Source of the DNA: Chloroflexota bacterium | GTDB lineage: Bacteria; Chloroflexota; Dehalococcoidia; SM23-28-2; RBG-16-64-32 | DNA: 18,906 nt | Direction of reading: 5' to 3' | NCBI GenBank assembly: GCA_022561095.1 | Contig: JADFRV010000025.1 | Location: forward strand, 1-18,906 | In this document: in pieces, positions 15,674 to 18,906 of the stretch | Numbering within the stretch: the stretch's first letter is position 1 | How the letters are laid out: the number at the start of each line of letters is the position of its first letter | Translations under genes and position numbers: made by a program | The notes under the pieces: generated by a model | Told to the model about the DNA's origin: nothing | Databases searched by the model: none | Seen by the model: only the letters and a program-made list of their open reading frames with translations

Positions 15674-16888
15674 TTACTCGGTGTGCAGTTCGACGTCGAC
15701 CAGAGAAGTACCGGACATCGGATCAACGATCTTAAACGTGGCAGGCCGAGCTCCGTCTTTTTGCCACAGATCGTTCACTGCATCGAATAGGTGTTCAGGG
15801 CGAATCGTCGATTTAGGAGCAGCAGGGACGGCTTGCATCTTACCCCACGGCACGTCCTTGATCGGCTTCAGTTTGTCTTTGACACGTTGGACAGCATTTG
15901 CGGAGTTGAGATCGAGTCCGCTCATGACCCGGTCGTAGAACATGATCATGGCGTACAGGCCGATGGCGCTGAACAATCTCTGATCCTTGGGCTTCTTACC
16001 CCAGTATTGCGGGAACGATTCGCTGACACCCTTGAAGAAGACATAGAGGCCTTTTGCCACTTGCTGTAGGTCCTTGACGGGAATGTCAGACGCGTTCTGT
16101 TTCCAGTCGAACCTCAGCTGAGTGTTCTTAACAGCCCGGTCGATGACACCTTCAAGGACAGTAATTGAAAGGGGCCCAGGATACACATTGGGCACCGAAA
16201 TGTGGGTCTCGGGAGCGAATGGTGAGCCGTCCATTTCTTGGAGTATTCCAGCGACGTCAGAAATTGCCTTCTTGTATGCTTCACGCGGCGGTGGTTCATA
16301 GCCCAGTTGGCGCCTGAGCAAAGCTAGATGAGCTGTGCCAATCGGCACAGTCTGATTCAGAGCGTAAAACTGATCGAGTTGGAACCTAGTATCGACGCCA
16401 TTGAATGCGCTCACGATAACCGGAAACTCCCCCTCTTGCACAGTTGACTCTTCTATAGCCCTTAGCCGGTGCTGGCCATCAATGACATAGCCAATTCGCT
16501 CGGCCTCTTTGAGCGGATGTAGTGTGCCGTTAATTTCCTGCAGTTTGCCGGATATCCTCATCTTGCCCAAGCGCGGAGCAGTTGGATCCTGGTTCGCATT
16601 GGCCTCGAATACGAGAGTGCCTGGTTTGAACGCGACAACCAAGGCATTCGGGAGGACAGGGTTCTTGCTCAAGTACTGTGCTATGACTCTGACCCTGTTC
16701 TTATCGAGTTGTCGCTGGAATCCTGTCAGCTTGCCAGAGTGCCAAGTCATGCGCTGTACGCCGAGTTGTTTCGCTATGGTCTTTCCGTCAATTGCAAATA
16801 CATAGAGCGCTTTGGCCGTGGGTCCTTGCTTAATTTCGAGTGCCATGGCTTCCAATATGGCGTCCTGAAGTTTTCCGTTGGTCTTCAT
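15674..16888 (-). CDS. DGQHR-domain (DndB-like, ParB-fold-related) protein
   Basis: The exact motif DGQHR is present at residues 137-141 (GYVIDGQHRLRAI). It is preceded by the family's GFQRQL...RVRVIAQYL...PNALVV stretch at residues ~56-86 and followed by the FYALNQT segment. DGQHR proteins include DndB, which regulates phosphorothioate DNA modification, and related proteins in 7-deazaguanine DNA-modification clusters. Others sit with nucleases in islands of unknown role. At 404 residues it is full length. ATG 16888 is chosen because AGGAGA lies 5 bases upstream; a 9-residue longer frame lacks such a site. Its 5' end overlaps the HNH gene by 59 bases, so the two are co-translated. It is visibly less GC-rich than the nuo genes, which suggests transfer. 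No dndCDE or dpd genes are in the window, so its exact role cannot be named. Confidence 0.82.
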   Translation of the reverse strand: MKTNGKLQDAILEAMALEIKQGPTAKALYVFAIDGKTIAKQLGVQRMTWHSGKLTGFQRQLDKNRVRVIAQYLSKNPVLPNALVVAFKPGTLVFEANANQDPTAPRLGKMRISGKLQEINGTLHPLKEAERIGYVIDGQHRLRAIEESTVQEGEFPVIVSAFNGVDTRFQLDQFYALNQTVPIGTAHLALLRRQLGYEPPPREAYKKAISDVAGILQEMDGSPFAPETHISVPNVYPGPLSITVLEGVIDRAVKNTQLRFDWKQNASDIPVKDLQQVAKGLYVFFKGVSESFPQYWGKKPKDQRLFSAIGLYAMIMFYDRVMSGLDLNSANAVQRVKDKLKPIKDVPWGKMQAVPAAPKSTIRPEHLFDAVNDLWQKDGARPATFKIVDPMSGTSLVDVELHTE

Positions 16889-17639
16889 GTCTATCTCCTC
16901 GCTCAAGACATTCAATACACCGGGCAGTTAGATTGTCGAAAACAGGTTGTCCTCCCCGCACGGCAGAGACGCGTTGAACGATCTTGAGATGGGTACCGTT
17001 AGCTTGAGCGCCGCAGAGCTGGCACGCGCTTCGGTCTCTGCGAAGGACGCAGTACCTCTTAGTAGAAGTGACAGCAACCTCTCCGTTGATCAGTGAGGTG
17101 CGCGGTTCCCACCAGGGACGAGCCGCCGCAGTTGCCGTGGCTTCAAAGTAATCACTTTTCCCAAGGTTGCAGTCCGCGCAAAGAGCCTGAAGGTTCAGGG
17201 TGTGATTGCTTCCCCCCTCGGACAGCGGAAGTATGTGATCTACGTGCATGTCGGCGGTTGTTAGGGGAATTCCGCACATGACACACCGGTTGCTCGCTTG
17301 GCGAAGAAGTGTCCGTTTTGTGGACTCGTCATAGATGGCCCTGCGCTCGGGGAAGAATCGGCGGTGAGCGCGCTCACGGTGGGAATCGGGGCCGTGAGCT
17401 TCCGTCTCGCTCAGGGGTCGGCGCAAAGTCGCCTCTGCATATGCTGCGAATCGCGAGGAGTTGTCAGCGAACCACTGGCGCGGCGGAGTTAGCAATATGC
17501 GCGCTCTTTCCTCGAGCTCTTCGAGCTTCTCTTTCACGAAGGCCTCGAAGGGAATCCCACAAGACTCGCATTTGTCCGCGAGTTGAATTAGGAGGCCTGC
17601 CGAGTCTTCGGTCTGATCTGGACGGTAATTAGCAGCCAT
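16830..17639 (-). CDS. HNH endonuclease-like protein with second, degenerate HNH site
   Basis: The protein has 269 residues. Its first ~110 residues contain a CESC pair (24-27) and a charged helical region. A typical HNH nuclease site follows: Cys119-x2-Cys122, VDH at 133-135, Asn149, then Cys154-x2-Cys157-Asn158 and Lys161. This is the fold used by McrA-like and many restriction nucleases to cut DNA with one metal ion. Residues ~197-250 repeat the frame (Cys206-x2-Cys209, DNL at 235-237, Cys241-x2-Cys244), but the catalytic DH is replaced by IVQ, so the second site should bind zinc but not cut. ATG 17639 follows a TATAAT promoter. The 3' end overlaps the DGQHR gene start. Moderate GC content sets the pair apart from the nuo genes. 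A role in defence or a mobile element is inference from family and pairing. Confidence 0.82.
   Translation of the reverse strand: MAANYRPDQTEDSAGLLIQLADKCESCGIPFEAFVKEKLEELEERARILLTPPRQWFADNSSRFAAYAEATLRRPLSETEAHGPDSHRERAHRRFFPERRAIYDESTKRTLLRQASNRCVMCGIPLTTADMHVDHILPLSEGGSNHTLNLQALCADCNLGKSDYFEATATAAARPWWEPRTSLINGEVAVTSTKRYCVLRRDRSACQLCGAQANGTHLKIVQRVSAVRGGQPVFDNLTARCIECLERGDRHEDQRKTSGRHIGSHGTRN
16894..16899 (-). promoter_or_regulatory. Ribosome-binding site of the DGQHR gene
   Basis: AGGAGA (TCTCCT on the plus strand) lies 5 bases before ATG 16888 and within the end of the HNH coding region. It sets the start of the downstream gene and supports coupled translation of the pair. Confidence 0.65.
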
Positions 17640-17690
17640 CAGCGACTACGCTCGCCGCGGGAGGAAGCGGCACGAGGCAAGCGTGAGCAC

Positions 17691-17696
17691 ATTATA
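17691..17696 (-). promoter_or_regulatory. TATAAT -10 box for the HNH-DGQHR unit
   Basis: A perfect TATAAT on the minus strand ends about 50 bases upstream of ATG 17639, so transcription would start near 17684. No good -35 hexamer is visible at 16-18 bases; the upstream minus-strand sequence is CTCTTT-like. Confidence 0.5.
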
Positions 17697-17784
17697 ACCC
17701 GGTGACGGAACGAAAAGAGTTGATAACTGTGCCGATTTCGCCCGGAGGTTAGCTATCTGACGCACGCCGTCTAGCGCGGCAGAC

Positions 17785-17821
17785 TTGGTAAGCAGATGCT
17801 CTACCTCTGAGCTACGCTCGC
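17785..17821 (-). tRNA. 5' tRNA-like fragment (D-arm to anticodon loop), not a complete tRNA
   Basis: On the minus strand a seven-base acceptor-like GCGAGCG is followed by TA, then the D-arm GCTC-AGAGGTA-GAGC, then A, TCTGC and a seven-base loop TTACCAA. This matches tRNA positions 1-38 almost perfectly. The next bases, GTCTG, do not pair with TCTGC. No T-arm (GGTTCGAATCC type) or matching 3' acceptor strand follows. It is therefore a truncated or decayed tRNA gene. The break at the anticodon loop is a common integrase crossover position, which would fit an integrated island nearby. Confidence 0.5.
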
Positions 17822-17882
17822 TCTTCCCCGCCGCCGCCGGCGGTGTCGCCACTGGGGCCGTCGCGCCCACCATCGCCTCCTT

Positions 17883-17914
17883 CGTATTCCCGTATAACGA
17901 TTCTCGAATACGGG
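17883..17914. repeat. Overlapping inverted repeats (CGTATTC/GAATACG and CCCGTAT/ATACGGG)
   Basis: CGTATTC at 17883-17889 is complementary to GAATACG at 17906-17912. CCCGTAT at 17889-17895 is complementary to ATACGGG at 17908-17914. The two pairings share bases and are mutually exclusive. The site lies about 100 bases upstream of the hypothetical gene and could be a regulator-binding dyad. Confidence 0.4.
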
Positions 17915-17974
17915 CGCACCCCAATAACCCCTTTTTACCAAACAAATTACCCCCTGCCCCCTCGCACTTCCGTC

Positions 17975-18004
17975 TTGCCCCTTTTAGAAGATATGTGCTA
18001 ATAT
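17975..18004 (+). promoter_or_regulatory. Promoter giving a leaderless transcript of the 18012 gene
   Basis: TTGCCC at 17975-17980 and TAATAT at 17999-18004 are 18 bases apart, with a TGTGC just before the -10 box. Seven bases after TAATAT the ATG at 18012 begins, so the expected transcription start coincides with the start codon. No Shine-Dalgarno sequence is present, consistent with a leaderless mRNA. Confidence 0.5.
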
Positions 18005-18011
18005 ACCCCAA

Positions 18012-18551
18012 ATGCCCAAGCGAGGACCGAAAACAGACCAGGGCAAGGCCGTCGTTCGCCTCAACGCCGTCCGCCACGCCGTCCTCTCCCAGACCCCCGT
18101 CATCCCCGAGTTCGAGGCCGAAGAGGATTGGCAGGCCCATCGTACCCGCCTGTTTGATGACCTGGATCCGCACGGCGCCCTCGAACAAGCCCTCGTCGAG
18201 CGAATCGCCTTGACCCTCTGGCAGCACCAGAGACTCGTCCGCTTCCAACGCGCCGCCGTCATCCGCGGCTCCTTCAGCGCCCTCGAAGCCATGTCCGACG
18301 CCGCTACCTACGGCGAACGAACGCTTGGCATACCCAGGGAGGACAGCCTCAGCGACGAGAAGGTCGAGCGGCGCCTCCTCGAGTGCATCATCCCCACCGA
18401 CGCAGACCTGGCGAAGATCATCCGCTACGAGGCCCACCTCAACCGGCAGCTCTACCAGGCCATGCACGAGCTCGAAGCCCTCAACGCTCGCCGTCAGGGC
18501 CAGGCCGCGCCGCTCGCCCGCATTGACATTCAGGCGTCCGCCGTCACGTAG
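18012..18551 (+). CDS. Hypothetical protein with N-terminal GPKT-x3-GK-x3-R-x-NA-x2-H motif
   Basis: The protein has 179 residues and no membrane segment or signal peptide. The N-terminus (PKRGPKTDQGKAVVRLNAVRHAVLS) carries a motif I know from a widespread family of uncharacterised proteins in environmental bacteria, often with several copies per genome. The rest is helical, with a Trp/Gln/His segment (LTLWQHQRLVRFQRAAVIRG) in the middle and a predicted helix RYEAHLNRQLYQAMHELEAL near the C-terminus. The basic N-terminus could bind nucleic acid, but this is a guess. ATG 18012 lies 7 bases after a TAATAT box, so the mRNA is probably leaderless. GC-rich hairpins follow immediately after its stop. 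Function unknown. Confidence 0.65.
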   Translation: MPKRGPKTDQGKAVVRLNAVRHAVLSQTPVIPEFEAEEDWQAHRTRLFDDLDPHGALEQALVERIALTLWQHQRLVRFQRAAVIRGSFSALEAMSDAATYGERTLGIPREDSLSDEKVERRLLECIIPTDADLAKIIRYEAHLNRQLYQAMHELEALNARRQGQAAPLARIDIQASAVT

Positions 18552-18567
18552 GGGTGCCGCTCACCCC
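18551..18567 (+). repeat. Small hairpin at the stop of the hypothetical gene
   Basis: GGGGTG at 18551-18556 pairs with CACCCC at 18562-18567 around CCGCT. It begins at the last base of the stop codon. No T-run follows. Confidence 0.4.
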
Positions 18568-18580
18568 GACCTGCGCTCTA

Positions 18581-18606
18581 CCCCTCTCCCGCGTGCGGGA
18601 GAGGGG
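18581..18606 (+). repeat. Perfect 11-bp CCCCTCTCCCG hairpin, likely an interspersed repeat
   Basis: CCCCTCTCCCG at 18581-18591 pairs with CGGGAGAGGGG at 18596-18606 around CGTG, and a partial copy GGGGGAGAGGG follows at 18611. This pattern is familiar as a dispersed intergenic repeat in many GC-rich environmental genomes. There is no T-run, so terminator function is doubtful. Confidence 0.6.
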
Positions 18607-18619
18607 CCGGGGGAGAGGG

Positions 18620-18691
18620 TCACAGCATCGGCAGGTAGCGCTTCAGCTCGTAGTCGGTGACCGGGCGGCCCAGCTGGGTCCGGGAGACCGT
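18620..18691 (-). pseudogene. C-terminal remnant resembling glutamine synthetase
   Basis: Reading the minus strand to TGA at 18620-18622 gives a 23-residue end, ...LGRPVTDYELKRYLPML. It looks like the C-terminus of a glutamine synthetase family protein (pattern VT.wEl.RYL). Just upstream in the same frame there is a TGA, and no further homologous sequence is visible, so only the tail is present. It is either a truncated gene whose body was lost at a breakpoint near 18692, or an assembly junction. The match is short and made from memory. Confidence 0.35.
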
Positions 18692-18736
18692 GGCAACACT
18701 TCATAGGAAGTGGTACCGTTGATGGGGGGTAGGTCA

Positions 18737-18766
18737 CCTTCGGCAAATGCGGACCCACGCCGAAGG
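18737..18766. repeat. 8-bp inverted repeat before the right-edge gene
   Basis: CCTTCGGC at 18737-18744 pairs with GCCGAAGG at 18759-18766 across a 14-base loop. It lies between the glutamine synthetase-like tail and the right-edge frame. It could be a terminator arm or an operator; no T-run flanks it. Confidence 0.4.
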
Positions 18767-18802
18767 GCGATTCTAATATTGAAGGACTGGTGATCAGCAG
18801 TC

Positions 18803-18906
18803 TTGCTAAATGAGAAGATCGGCACCCTGAAGCTGGCTGCCCCTCTCTGTGTTGAGATCGGCACCAGTGTCGGAGAGGTCATCAACGAGTTCCAGCGCCA
18901 CACCAT
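18803..18906 (+). CDS. Start of a probable CBS-domain protein, cut by the right edge
   Basis: The frame reads LLNEKIGTLKLAAPLCVEIG followed by TSVGEVINEFQRHTM and runs off the window. The pattern of a short helix, a strand ending in a proline-valine type turn, then G-T-S-V-x-E-V-I-x-x-F fits the first half of a CBS domain, a module that binds adenine nucleotides and regulates partner domains. The start is uncertain. TTG 18803 is the only in-frame start after the TGA at 18791. A GTG at 18790 in another frame reads ISSL and would join this frame if one base near 18805 were absent. A TAATAT box lies at 18774-18779. Too little is present to name a gene. Confidence 0.4.
   Translation, partial: MLNEKIGTLKLAAPLCVEIGTSVGEVINEFQRHT

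Larger units (their letters stand above)
17640..18011. other. Intergenic region of 372 bases between divergent genes
   Basis: No protein gene is supported here. The region holds the HNH-unit promoter at 17691-17696 (minus), a tRNA-like fragment at 17785-17821 (minus), an inverted repeat at 17889-17914 and a plus-strand promoter at 17975-18004. The 10-mer CTACGCTCGC occurs at 17646-17655 and again at 17812-17821. From about 17915 to 17985 the plus strand is strongly C- and pyrimidine-rich. Confidence 0.7.

Noticed and set aside
14789..15790. Plus-strand open frame of 333 codons inside nuoN and beyond
   Set aside because: It is an out-of-frame reading of nuoN; the product is Gly/Arg/Ala-rich without motifs.
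17762..17821. A complete functional tRNA gene
   Set aside because: The 3' anticodon stem does not pair, and no T-arm or acceptor 3' strand follows; only the 5' half is tRNA-like.
17646..18467. Minus-strand frame of 273 codons opposite the 18012 gene
   Set aside because: It runs through a promoter, the tRNA-like fragment and the opposite strand of a better-supported gene; no recognisable domain.
18643..18906. Minus-strand 87-codon frame at the right edge
   Set aside because: It reads the glutamine synthetase-like tail in the wrong frame and lies opposite the CBS-like frame; its composition is not protein-like.

Overview
The window is GC-rich bacterial DNA dominated by one long plus-strand respiratory operon. 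The organism is not certain. The 11-subunit complex I layout (no nuoE, nuoF or nuoG), the many GTG/TTG starts and the interspersed TTCA/TGAA-loop hairpins would fit an environmental Chloroflexota-like bacterium, but that placement is inference from memory, not from a marker gene comparison.

Layout. Positions 1-446 hold the end of an unrecognised gene that is open at the left edge. Positions 526-1731 encode a BioY-type biotin transporter S component with an unusual extra C-terminal membrane half. Positions 1814-4486 encode valyl-tRNA synthetase (valS), with its own promoter and a leader hairpin. Positions 4487-4765 are intergenic and hold three small hairpins and a near-consensus promoter. Positions 4766-15596 are nuoA-B-C-D-H-I-J-K-L-M-N, nearly all overlapping or within a few bases of each other, so they are very probably one transcript. 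The products form the membrane arm plus the quinone-reducing connecting module of a proton-pumping complex I. The NADH-oxidising module is absent between nuoD and nuoH, so the electron donor is unknown from this window. Two subunits carry additions: NuoC has a C-terminal tail with a duplicated basic helical repeat, and NuoJ has a loop insertion of about 65 residues. A 103-bp segment carrying two inverted hairpins sits between nuoC and nuoD, bounded by a 13-bp direct repeat that includes the nuoD start codon. It looks like a REPIN-like mobile insertion.

Positions 15674-17639, on the minus strand and visibly less GC-rich, hold a two-gene unit: an HNH nuclease-like protein (a typical HNH site followed by a degenerate second one) and an overlapping DGQHR/DndB-type protein. 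A TATAAT box precedes the unit, and a 5' tRNA-like fragment lies upstream of that. This is an accessory island and the best candidate for an uncharacterised DNA-modification-linked or defence module.

Positions 17975-18551 hold a hypothetical gene that appears to be leaderless. The right end is fragmentary: a GC-rich hairpin repeat, the last 23 codons of what looks like a glutamine synthetase on the minus strand, another inverted repeat, and the beginning of a probable CBS-domain gene that runs off the window.
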